A stretch of 64,000 nt of DNA from Stentor roeselii. Lineage: Eukaryota > Ciliophora > Heterotrichea > Heterotrichida > Stentoridae. This document shows positions 33,167 to 43,847 of the stretch, piece after piece. A program made the translations under genes and the position numbers. The stretch is from positions 1 through 64,000 of the forward strand of contig RSEH01000205.1 of the NCBI GenBank assembly GCA_006503475.1. The letters are read 5' to 3'. The first letter of the stretch is position 1; each line of letters starts with the position of its first letter. Under the pieces are notes generated by a model that ran no database searches, was not told the origin of the DNA, and worked only from the letters and a program-made list of their open reading frames with translations.

Positions 33167-36100
33167 ATGTTTCTTGCATTCTTCGTCTTATTCTCAGAAG
33201 CTGGGAAAGTGGTTGAGTATCGATTCGGGTTCAACTACGGAGAGGTTTTTAGAGACTTTTCTGAGAATGGTCTTCATGGAGTCAATGGAGTCTCTTATTT
33301 GGACACTGTTCAAAATGTTGTCGCGACTGACAGAGGGGCTTGGTTCGGTGCTGATGATGGTTCAATTGTTTTTTTGCCGGAAAATGACTTTGTGCAGGAA
33401 GGGATGATACTTCAACAGACTTTCACTTTTTTGACTTGGAGTTTAATTGGACTGGGAAATGGGGAATTGTTTAAAAGGTTTAAAACCAGTGATGAAAGTG
33501 GATTTTATGTAATGGTGAAAAAAGAAGAAAATGATGAAAAAATCGCGTTTTGGGGAGGGTTTGATGGGGAATACTCTGGGGAATTACTGGGAAATCAAGG
33601 GTCTTTTGCTGGGGGTAATTGAAAAATAGGTGAGTGGGTAATGGTTTCTTTGGTTTTTAGTGGAGATACTGTTAAGATCTTTTCAAATACCATCGAAGAG
33701 ATATCTTATACCTTTCAAGAGAATTACTCTGAGTCTGGCTCGTATTCAATGCGACTGGGATCAGGAACCAACTCAGTGAAAGGATTCATCTGGTACTTCG
33801 TAATCCTAGATTCTTCAAACGAACATTCAACTTTCTTTTCAACAACAGGAAGTTCGAACTGTTTAACTGAGAGCTGCGTCTCTTGCACCTATTCAATAGT
33901 CGATCCATATGAAGGCACAGGTTGCCTATCAAAAGAAGAAGACCCATTCAAAGATTCCAACAGCAACAATTGCACAACAAGTTCCTTAGGCTGCTCACCC
34001 AACGGCACATTAGATTGTTCAAGTTGTTCATCATTCTCTTGTTATCAAGAAAGTTCAAACAATTTTTGTTGGTGTCCAAATGAAATTTCATTAAAATCCT
34101 CTTCTTCATGTTCATGTCCATCTGGATTTTATTTCTTATTTGATCAATGCTGTGAAAACTCCTGTGCAACATGCAGAACTTCCACTTGTTTAACATGTAA
34201 AGCCCTAAATGCAATTCCTGATAGTGACTCAGGGTGTAAGTGTAAAAATGGATTTTTTGGAAGTAAGCCACTTCTTGATTTGAACTCTTGCAATTCTTGT
34301 CATGAAGAATGTGAAACTTGTGAAGAGGAAAGTAAATGTCTTACATGTAAAAGTGAAAATGCAGTTCCTGGTATTTCTGAAGGTTGTGTATGTGATGTGA
34401 AATTTTACTCAACTGGGAAATTGACTAGTTATAATTCTTGCTTATCATGTAATGAAGAGTGTGGTACTTGCAGTGATGATGATAAATGTGAAAGTTGTGT
34501 AAGTGAACAAGCGATTCCAGATAATGAAATCGGCTGTAAATGTATTTCTGGATTTTTTGGAAGACATCCGTTGAATGAAACTGATTCATGTAAAGTTTGC
34601 TTTGAAGAATGTTTGGAATGTAATGAGAATCAAGTCTGCATATCATGTGTTTCAGATAATGCGATACCTGAGGAGTCTTCAGGGTGTAAATGTTTAGAAG
34701 GATTTTATAATATAAGTCCTCTTGTTTCAAATGATTCTTGCTTGGCTTGTCACTCTGAGTGTTCAACTTGCTTGGAACGAGATATCTGCTTGACGTGCAA
34801 ATCATTAAATGCTCTTCCTTTGTCAACTAAAGGATGTCGTTGTGATGAAGGCTTTTACAATACAAGTAGTTTAAATCAGATAAATTCTTGCAAAATATGC
34901 AACTCTGATTGTAAAACATGTGAAAATGAAGATAAATGTTTAACTTGTATTGCTTTAAATTCATTTCCAGATTCAAATTCAGGTTGTAAATGCAATGATG
35001 GCTATTACAACTTAAGTCTTTTAAATGATATAAATGCTTGTCAACCTTGCAACTCTGAATGTAAAACTTGTGAAAATGTTAATAAATGTTTAACATGTAT
35101 TGATGTTAATGCTTCTCCTGATTCTAATTCAGGTTGTGTGTGTCATAAAGGGTTTTATGGAACTAGACCTTTGAATTTGAATGGCTCTTGCAAATTATGT
35201 AATGAGGAGTGCGAAAGTTGTACTGAGGCTGATAAGTGTGAGAGCTGTTTAAGTGAAAATGCTTTACCCGACCCTGATATCGGATGTAAGTGCATCACAA
35301 AGTTTTATGGTAGTCATCCTTTGAATGAAACTAATTCATGTGAGGCCTGTTTTGAAGAATGCTTAACATGCACTGAATCCTTAAAGTGTTTAACTTGCAT
35401 AAGTTCAAATGCTTTCCCTAGCTTAACTCAAGGATGTGACTGCCTTTCTACAGCCTTCGGTTCAAAGCCTTTAACATCTTCAACATCTTGTCAGCTCTGT
35501 CATACTGACTGTTCATCTTGCACAGGTCCCAACATTTGCAATTCTTGCAAAGCTTTGAATGCCGAGGCTAAAACAACTGAAGGTTGCAAATGCAAAGAAA
35601 ATTTTTTCAGTCTAACAACTTCTCTTCCAAATACTGATTCATGCACACCATGTCATATTGAATGCTTATCATGTACTCATGAAAAAGTATGTTTAACCTG
35701 CATAGCTTCAAATGCAATTCCTTTATTAAATGAAGGTTGCAAATGTTTAGATAAATTTTACAGTCAAGGTAGTCTTATCAGTCCTAATTCATGCCTTTCT
35801 TGTAATCAAGAATGCGCTACTTGTGAAAATAACAAGTGTTTAACTTGCCTTAGTATTCATGCTATTCCTGATAATAGTAATACAGGATGTATGTGTAAAG
35901 AGAAGTATTATGGTGTTCATCCTTTGATTTCTATTGATTCTTGCTTTTCCTGTCCAAGTCATTGCAAATGTGATGAGACTAATAAGTGCATTGGGTGCAT
36001 TGCTGACAATGCTTTTCTTTACCAGACATCAGAATGCTTATGCAATGATGGGTTTTATGGAGTTATTCCTTTGATTTCTAAAGAATCTTGCATTCAATGT

Positions 36101-39100
36101 CATGCCCACTGCTCTAAATGCAATCAAGCTGATATATGCTTGACTTGTGTTGATTCCAACGCTTTTCCTAAATCAAACATTGGATGTCAGTGCAGTTCAG
36201 GGTATTATCAAGATGGGCAGTTAAATTTAAATGGATCTTGTAAGAAATGTAAGAAAGAATGTGCAACTTGTATCAATACAGATGCTTGTTTAACCTGCAT
36301 TACTTTGAATGCAAGTCCAAATGGTGATGGGTGTAAATGTAACAGTGGGTTCAATACAACTGCAAGTTCTTTAATTTTAAGTGATTCATGTTTTCAATGT
36401 CATTCTGAATGTTTAACTTGTAAGAGTGATGGGTTGTGTTTGACCTGTAAAGCAAATATTGCAGTTGTTAAGACTAGTACTCCAGGTTGCTTATGTCCGA
36501 ATAAGTATTACCCTGCAAGTGCTTTAACTAATACAAATGCTTGTCAAGCATGCAATAATCAATGCACGACCTGCAATGAGAGTAGTAAATGCTTGACTTG
36601 TATATCTAATAATGCTTTACCTGGCACTGTATCCGGCTGCAAATGTAAAGATGGGTATTATAATACATCAGCTCTAACTACTTCAAATTCTTGTTTAAAA
36701 TGCTACAAAGAATGCGAAACTTGCAGTGCAGCTAACAAATGCATCACTTGCATTGCATTAAATTCAACTCCTGATCCATCTAAAGGCTGCAAATGTAATT
36801 CACCTCTTTATGGGTTTTATCCCTTGACGTCTTCTGATCGTTGTTATAGCTGTGAAACAATTTGCTCTGAATGTGATCAGGATGGAAAATGTCTTACTTG
36901 CATTTCTGCGAATTCTTATTTGAATTCAACTTCAGGGTGTCAATGTGTAAATGGATATTTTGCTTCAGGTCCTCTTAATTCATTAACTTCTTGTATAAAA
37001 TGCCATCAAGAATGCGCAACATGTGAGGATGCTACAAAGTGTCTCACTTGTATTGATATTAATTCAGAGCCTAAACCAGATACTGGATGCAAATGTAAAA
37101 TTGGATATTATCCTACCGGTTCTCTAATATCGAATGGGATGTGTTTGCAATGTTATCAAGAGTGTAAAACATGCTCCACAGCAAATAAATGCATATTATG
37201 CATTGCAAGCAATGCATTAATAGACACTAGTGTAGGTTGCAATTGTAATGCAAAATTTTATGGCATAAAGCCTTTGACTTTACCTGGTTCATGCATAGCA
37301 TGTAATAGTGAATGCTCTCATTGTGTTAAGGCTGATGAGTGTGTTACTTGTATAGATTTGAATGCAAGTCCAAGTTTATATTCAGGGTGTGATTGCAAAC
37401 CTAATTTTTACGGTACTCATCCACTTACCTCAACGAGTTCATGCAAAGCATGCTACCAAGAATGTTATACATGTGACAACAATAGTACCTGTTTAACCTG
37501 CAGAACTGATCATGCAATACCTGGATTAAACTTAGGATGTGATTGCGAAATAAAATATTATGCAGTTCGTCCTCTGATTCTTTTAGACTCTTGTAAACCC
37601 TGCCATTTTGAATGCAGTTCATGTATTGAAGCAATGAAATGTAAAAATTGCGTTTCTTTAAATGCTTCGCCTGATATAAATGAAGGATGTAAATGTAATT
37701 TAAAATTCTTTCCAATTGGACCTTTAGTATCTATGAACAGCTGTAAATCATGTAATTCTGATTGTGCAACTTGTGTCCAAGAAAATATTTGTGTGAAATG
37801 TGAATCTCTAAATGCGATTCCAGCGACATCTATAGGTTGCATATGTTTAAATGGATTTTATAATACTAGTTCACTGATCTTAACTAATTCATGTATTCCT
37901 TGCTATTATCATTGTTCAACTTGCTCAGTGGAAAACATCTGTTTGACCTGCATCGCATTAAATGCTTCTCCTAGTCATTCTTTAGGCTGCGTATGTGATG
38001 ATGGTTTTTATAAATCAACTGAACTTAATCAAGCCAACGCGTGTAAACCATGCAATTCGGATTGTAAAACATGTGATAGTCCTGATAAGTGCTTAACTTG
38101 CATTGATCAGAATGCTTATCCTCATTCAGATTACGGTTGCATTTGTCTTGATAAGTTTTACAATACTTCAAGCATTAATACTCCTGATTCTTGCAAAGCT
38201 TGTCATTCAGAATGTGCAAAATGTAATGAAAAAGATAAATGTTTAACATGCATTGCAAAAAATTCAGAACCTGATATTTCAATAGGGTGCAATTGTATGA
38301 AAAAGTACTTTGGAACTAAGCCTTTAGATTTTAATGATTCTTGTCAGCAATGCTTTGAAGAATGCGCTACTTGCAAGACATATGAAAAATGTGACAGCTG
38401 CGTAAGTAACAATGCAATTCCTAATGTGACATCAGGGTGTTATTGCAAGAACAAGTTTTTTGGAATTTATCCTTTAAATGCAGTTGACTCTTGTAAGGAC
38501 TGTCATGAAGAATGTGCTCAATGTAATGAAGCTTTTAAATGTTTAGAATGTATAAGTTCAAATGCGATACCCAGTGAAACTTTGGGGTGTGGCTGTATTC
38601 CTACAACATTTGGAACAAAACCTTTAAAATTTTTAACATCTTGTCAGTTTTGCCATCCAGATTGCTCAGATTGTATTGAACAAAATAAATGCACCTCTTG
38701 CATTGCATCTAATTCAACACCTAAAAGTACCTTTGGATGTGGATGCAATGATGGATTCTACAGTCTTTCAACCTTACTTCCATCAAATGATTCCTGCCTT
38801 TCTTGTCACATTGAATGTAAAACTTGCAATACTTCAAATATTTGCTTGACATGTTTAGCAAATAATGCAAGTCCGAAGAATGACTGGGGCTGTCAATGCC
38901 ATGAGACCTTTTATTCAATAAGTGCTTTGAATTCTTCTGATAGTTGTCTAGCTTGTCATAGTGAATGTCTTGTTTGTGTTGAAAGTCTTAAGTGCCTTTC
39001 ATGTAAATCATTATACGCTAAACCTTCTGATGTTGGCTGTGAATGTTTTGAGTTTTTTTATGCACTTGGAGAACTTATTCAAATTGATTCTTGTAGACCT

Positions 39101-41419
39101 TGTCATGAAGAATGCGCATCATGCAGTTCTGATTTGAAATGCCTTACCTGCAAATCTGATAATTCCATTCCTTCACTTACAATAGGATGTGAATGCCTTG
39201 AAGGGTACTACTCCAACACTTCATTATCAGAAAAAGACTCATGCTTAAAATGCAGAAAAGACTGTAAAAGTTGCATCAATGAACAAAACTGCACTTCATG
39301 TTTTTCAAAATATTCTGAAATAGACCTAGAAACAGGAATTTGCAAATGTATTAAAGGTTTCTACTCGTCAGGCCTGGTTATTTCTCAGAATTCCTGCAAA
39401 AAGTGCCATAGTGACTGCCTTACCTGTGATAAAACTGGCACCTGTTTAACTTGCTTTATGAATGACTCGAAGCCAGCAGTTGAAGGATGTGAATGTTTTT
39501 CAGGGTTTTATAGAAATGGCTCGAATTGTTTAAAGTGTCATCCTGTTTGTTCTGAATGCTCTGAATATGAATTTTGCTTAAAATGCAAAAATCCTGAGAA
39601 AAAAGCAAATCCTGAAAATGGAAAATGTGAAAAAATTTGCCCTGTTGGGACTGTTAATATTCAAGAAGTTTGTAGAAAATGTCCGGGACTTTGTGAGACT
39701 TGTGATAAGTTTTTTAATTGTTTGAAGTGTGATGAAAACTCAGAAATTGTTGGAAGTGTTTGTGAATGTCAGAAAGGATTTATGATTATTGGGGGTACAT
39801 GCAAGGCTCAGTATTTTCATGCGAAATTACTTGTGAGTCAGATAGATAACTTGAGACTTGCTTTTGAAGAACCCACAGAAGTACTCCTCGAGTCTAAAGA
39901 TTTCCAACTCCACATAACAGGCAACAACACATTTTCATGGACCCTTCTCGTAAAGCAAAACAAAACCTACACCTTTTTCCTCGACTTCCAAGACAAGATA
40001 AAATCCGGAACAAACCTCTCTTTACGAATCACAAGAAAAGTCTATTCAAAATCAGGTCTTCAACTTTCATCCTCCCTCTTCCAAGCACCCTTAAAAGCCC
40101 TTGAAACCTTTTCACCTTCTCTAAAAACATTAAAAGTATCATCATCATTGACAAGTCAAATCTTAACAACTACATCTCTCGGAGTCTCTTTTTTTTCAGA
40201 CCCGTCAACAACCTGGTCTCTTTTAAACACAATTCAATTTTTTTCCTACATTCCCCTCAATTCCAACCCTTTTCCTTCAACAATCAGTGAATTCTGCAAG
40301 TCACTAAAAGAAAACAACATCTTTCCCAACGCATTTCTTCTTATTTTCAATAAAAACGACACAAAAAGTCCATTTAAACAAGCTCAAGACTACGGCTTTG
40401 AAACTTCTGTTTTTTTAATCAATTCAGGTGCAAGTCTTTCACTTTTCGGAGGAATTCTCGCACTTTGGCCTGCTTTAAAACTTTTAAGCAAAACAAGAAA
40501 TCCAAAAGTTTCAGAAGTTTTTTTAAAAGTATCTGAAAAGTACAAATTTGGAGTTTTTTTCAGGTTTTGGATTCAAGTTTATCTGGAATTCGGAATTTTC
40601 GCAATAATTCAGCTGAAATCGGTAAAAATTAAACAGCCTGCTGATAGTTTAGGAATCGGGTACTTTCATACTGCTTGTGCTGTGGTAGTTGTTGTAAGTT
40701 TTAAGTAGATTGGGTTTTTCTTGACGCCTGCTGTAGTTTTGTTGTGTTCTTATCTTTCCTCTGAGAAGATTTTAGACACTTCTAATCAAATTTTTCATTT
40801 GAAATATGGGTCATTTTTCAGTGAGTTTAAAAATGACAGAGGTTTTATCAGTTCACAGTTTTATTGTCTTTTTTTTCTGAGAAGATTGGCATTTGTAATG
40901 TTCCAGGTTTATTTAAACGATTTTCCTTATATCCAGTTATCTTTTCACTTATTTTTTTCAGTGATCGTCTTTGGCTTCTTGATTTATTATCGTCCTTTTC
41001 GAGAGACTTCTGCTTTGATATCGACTCTCGTTGGCGAAGGCGGAATTTTGATTGTTTTAGGAATTTCCACTGCTTTTATTGAAAGACCCTCAGAAGATAA
41101 TTCAGATTTTTTAGCGAAAGTTGTGGTTTATATTGTGTTTATCACTCTTACAACTCAGTTTTTTGTATCGATTTTTTCACTTTTTAAGGGAGTCAAAGAG
41201 ATCTGGGTTGAAATTCAGAAATTGAGAAGGGTCAGGTTTGTGAAGGTTACAATGGTTCAGAAAATGACGACGGATTTTCAGGATAGGCCTTCTGAAATTG
41301 AAATTCAAGAAAGAACTGGAGATTCTGATGGGTTTGCTAGACCTTCTACTCCGGTTATTGAGGGTGATTCGAATGGGATTCAAGGAAGACCATCGTCTCC
41401 TGCTAATAGTTTAGGGTAA
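33167..41419 (+). CDS. Giant cysteine-repeat modular membrane protein
   Basis: Three exons (33167-33614, 33630-40693, 40709-41419) joined through two 15-nt introns give 2,740 residues. The order is: signal peptide (MFLAFFVLFSEA), laminin-G/concanavalin-like domain (to about 210), about 36 tandem EGF/furin-like repeats of about 50 residues (CxxC..EC.TC....CLTC.....A.P....GC.C..GFY), an ectodomain of about 170 residues, several membrane spans and a cytoplasmic tail (last about 60 residues, Pro/Ser/Glu-rich). The family pattern is that of alveolate cysteine repeat modular proteins. Probably a long surface stalk for adhesion or mechanosensing; that is inference. The first exon is needed for the signal peptide. 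Paralogue at 13146-16556. Confidence 0.92.
33615..33629 (+). other. 15-nt intron 1 of giant cysteine-repeat gene
   Basis: GTAATTGAAAAATAG, phase 1, with A at position 10. It contains an in-frame TGA; removal joins the N-terminal domain (FAGG) to EWVMVSLVF. Same site and phase as intron 1 of the paralogue. Confidence 0.95.
34150..39550 (+). repeat. About 36 tandem Cys-repeat coding units
   Basis: I counted 36 occurrences of the G-C-x-C turn in the translated repeat region, spaced about 145-160 nt. Units differ at most positions apart from the cysteines and NA-P and GFY-type residues, so the array is old rather than freshly amplified. Confidence 0.85.
40694..40708 (+). other. 15-nt intron 2 of giant cysteine-repeat gene
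   Basis: GTAAGTTTTAAGTAG, phase 0, with A at position 10. It carries the in-frame TAG at its 3' end; removal joins two membrane-span coding frames (AVVVV to IGFFLTP). Same site as intron 2 of the paralogue: both lie five codons before a Ser/Thr-Pro pair. Confidence 0.95.
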
Positions 41420-42078
41420 AGTTTATCAAGAAAAGGTTTTGATTGAATGAATTTTTTATCGGTCAAGATTTCATTCAGGTATTGTTTCTTTAAAGATGAT
41501 TTATTTGGTAGAGTTAACAAACTAAATTTTATAAATTTTCAGTTGGATTTATTTAGTTTGTTAGGAAAAAGTTAGATTTCTAGAAATTTGACTAATAAAA
41601 AGATGGAACTGGAAAAAATTGTATCATGATTGAAATTTATTTATGTTTAAGTATTTTTAATAAGTTGAGTTAATCGAGAACTTAGGAAGAATTGAAAGAT
41701 TAATGGCCCATAGTATATATCTCTAATATTAAATTCTTTATAAACTATACAAGAATTAAGATAATTATAGCCTTAGAGTAGCAAATCTTTTATTTAAACA
41801 AGATTTAGTATTATTGGGATCTTGAAACGAGACTTCTCCTCATCTCTCATCATAATCCTATAACTACATCAAAATAAATGCGATAAAATCTTAATTATCT
41901 AAATCAATGAACCAAAAATATCCAGAAATAAAAACCTTCCTGATCATAACCAAGAAACATCCAAATAATTATTAAAAAACAATCCTAAAAATAAAAGCTT
42001 CCCAAAACCATTCTCTAACTTACCCACAACATCCTAAATAAAATTAAACATCATTCAAAAACCTCTTCAATCCTCTCT
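41420..42078. other. Convergent intergenic region
   Basis: 660 bases between the 3' ends of two converging genes. Towards 42078 the plus strand is C-rich and G-poor, which is G-rich on the strand of the minus gene ending there. No gene, RNA or repeat recognised. Confidence 0.5.
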
Positions 42079-43215
42079 TTATTGATTTTCAACATCCTGA
42101 TGCGGTTGCAATTCAACAGCACTTCTATCTTGATTCTCTTCAAAATTTTCCCTACCATTATTCTGTTCAGCAACAAAAGGGTTATTTTTACACAAAGGAC
42201 ACTTAGGTTGGACAACTCTTCCAACAAAATACTCTTCAATACACTTAGCATGAAACAAGTGCTTACAAGGTAATTTCCTAACAAAGCTCTCTAAAAAAAA
42301 CCTATCTTTCATTTACTCTTCCAAACAAATACAACAAACCTTTTCCCCAACTTCAATAAGTTCCTCTTTAAAAGGTTCTTTAGGAAAGAGTCTCTGAATA
42401 TCCTCCCCATAAATAACCGAGTTATCAGGAAGTACTTCATAAACCCTAGACCGATTTTGAAAAGTAGCAATAGCCTGGTCATAAACCCGAGTAGAACTTC
42501 TTGCAGACTTATAAAGTCTTCTACAAAGAACAGCACAACATCCCATACAAAAGACTGAAACAAGGCAAAGTGCAGTGATTGTCAGAATTTTACTAAGTTC
42601 ACTTCCATCCCCACTGGTATCTTCAGACCACTTCAAAGAAAACCCAGCATAAGTGACGTCATCATTGTACGAATAATAAACAATTGACACGAAGTTCACA
42701 TTGTCTAATCTGATATCCTTGTAAAGCTTGTAGTTGTCTTCACCGATCACTAAGACCATCTTTGGAGAGTACTTGTTTGATGATACCCCGGAGGGCAACT
42801 TGTAAGCATTCATTATCAACTTCCCGATGCGACTTGATGTGAAAGAAAGGGAAAGGCGCTGGTCTGCTGTGTCTGAAGAAGTGAAGTCCACTGACCATGA
42901 GCAAATTGAAGAGCGGCCTGTTTTTCCGATTGAAAATGACTTGGAACTTTGCTTGAAGGTCTTTGAATTGCAGCTTGATGATAAGGGGCACTTGTCTGGA
43001 GTAGAGGAAAGTGTTGAGCAGTCTATTTCTACACCAGATGATAAAACACATGATTTACAGTCGATGTTTTCGTATTCGTAACTTGAGTAGATTGACTTTG
43101 AACAACGGTTCCTGGGTAAGGATTACCGAATGAATGTCACTGTTTCTAATGTGCAGGGGTCGCATAAGTTTTCGCAGCTTTTGATTTGGAAAATTTGAAG
43201 GAATATGAGTAACAT
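42079..43215 (-). CDS. Transmembrane RING-H2 E3 ubiquitin ligase
   Basis: Three exons (43215-43127, 43111-42317, 42301-42079) with 15-nt introns give 368 residues. Exon 1 supplies a signal peptide (MLLIFLQIFQIKS). A Cys-containing lumenal or extracellular part follows to about residue 203. One membrane span lies at about 204-226 (ILTITALCLVSVFCMGCCAV). In the cytoplasmic part, residues about 290-330 form a RING-H2 (CCICLEE...LPCKHLFHAKCIEEYF...CPLC), with the second intron falling inside the RING codons. The layout of signal peptide, ectodomain, span and RING-H2 is that of PA-TM-RING/Goliath-type ligases, although I do not see a clear PA domain. The role is ubiquitination of membrane cargo. 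Confidence 0.9.
42302..42316 (-). other. 15-nt intron 2 of RING-H2 gene
   Basis: Reads GTAAATGAAAGATAG on the minus strand, with A at position 10. Removal turns two frames into one and completes the RING-H2 (CCICLEE then FFLESFVRKLPC). Confidence 0.95.
43112..43126 (-). other. 15-nt intron 1 of RING-H2 gene
   Basis: Reads GTAATCCTTACCCAG on the minus strand, with A at position 10. It joins the signal-peptide exon (ending VTFIR) to NRCSKSIYSS. Without it the gene would have no ATG start or signal peptide. Confidence 0.9.
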
Positions 43216-43347
43216 TTTTCTTGTTTGATTTTAAAATTTAGAGAGGATGGAATGGTTTAAAGATGAATGGTTTTTAGGTTGAATTATTTTTGGAGTGGAT
43301 TTAAGAAGAGTAGGAGTGGAAATTGGGTTTTATTTTATTATATTATA

Positions 43348-43842
43348 ATGACAGACGTAAACCAGAAAAAGTTCCAATTCAACCTAGATCAAGAATCCCC
43401 TGAAAACCCAGATTCAGTAAATATCCCAAACTACAAAATTCCATCATATCCCAAACTCGAAACCCAGCCAGACGAAAAAGTTCAAAAAATCAAGAATCTC
43501 TTAACATGCGTGAAATTTTTCTTGATACCTTTGAGCCTAATGCAACTTTTATTCATCCTTCCAAAGACCTACCCATTGCTAGTGACGATGCTTTTTCCAT
43601 TGCAAGGTCTAATAGGTATCTGGAGATGTAGTCCATATTGGCTCTCATTATTCGGGATTTCTTTAGTTTTACTTGGAATGACGCAAGTGGTGGTAATGGC
43701 GATGTTTCCAATAGTCGCTTACATTGTGGTTCAAACGTTTTTTCTTTTATTTGAAGCTTTTTCTGCTTTCATCTGCTTTCGAGTAGCGCGTTTTATGTAC
43801 TCTTTAAACTCACAGGGGTGGATGGACCTAAAGTCGTATTAA
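43348..43842 (+). CDS. Small four-span membrane protein
   Basis: The ATG at 43348 (context TTATAATG) gives 164 residues, MTDVNQKKF onwards; an in-frame ATG 81 nt earlier looks like read-through into the promoter. Residues 1-50 are hydrophilic and Pro-rich. Residues about 53-150 contain four hydrophobic stretches (near CVKFFLIPLSLMQLLF, TYPLLVTMLFPLQGLIG, WLSLFGISLVLLGM and VAYIVVQTFFLLFEAF). The tail is short and ends in SY. I recognise no family. Its stop is 5 nt from the stop of the converging Nup93 gene. It is divergent from the RING-H2 gene, 132 nt away. Confidence 0.8.
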   Translation: MTDVNQKKFQFNLDQESPENPDSVNIPNYKIPSYPKLETQPDEKVQKIKNLLTCVKFFLIPLSLMQLLFILPKTYPLLVTMLFPLQGLIGIWRCSPYWLSLFGISLVLLGMTQVVVMAMFPIVAYIVVQTFFLLFEAFSAFICFRVARFMYSLNSQGWMDLKSY

Positions 43843-43847
43843 GTAAT

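Noticed and set aside
33948-38918. Several minus-strand frames of 65-133 codons across the giant Cys-repeat gene
   Set aside because: They are shadows of the repeat array: the same open pattern recurs antisense to each repeat and has no start context or protein character.
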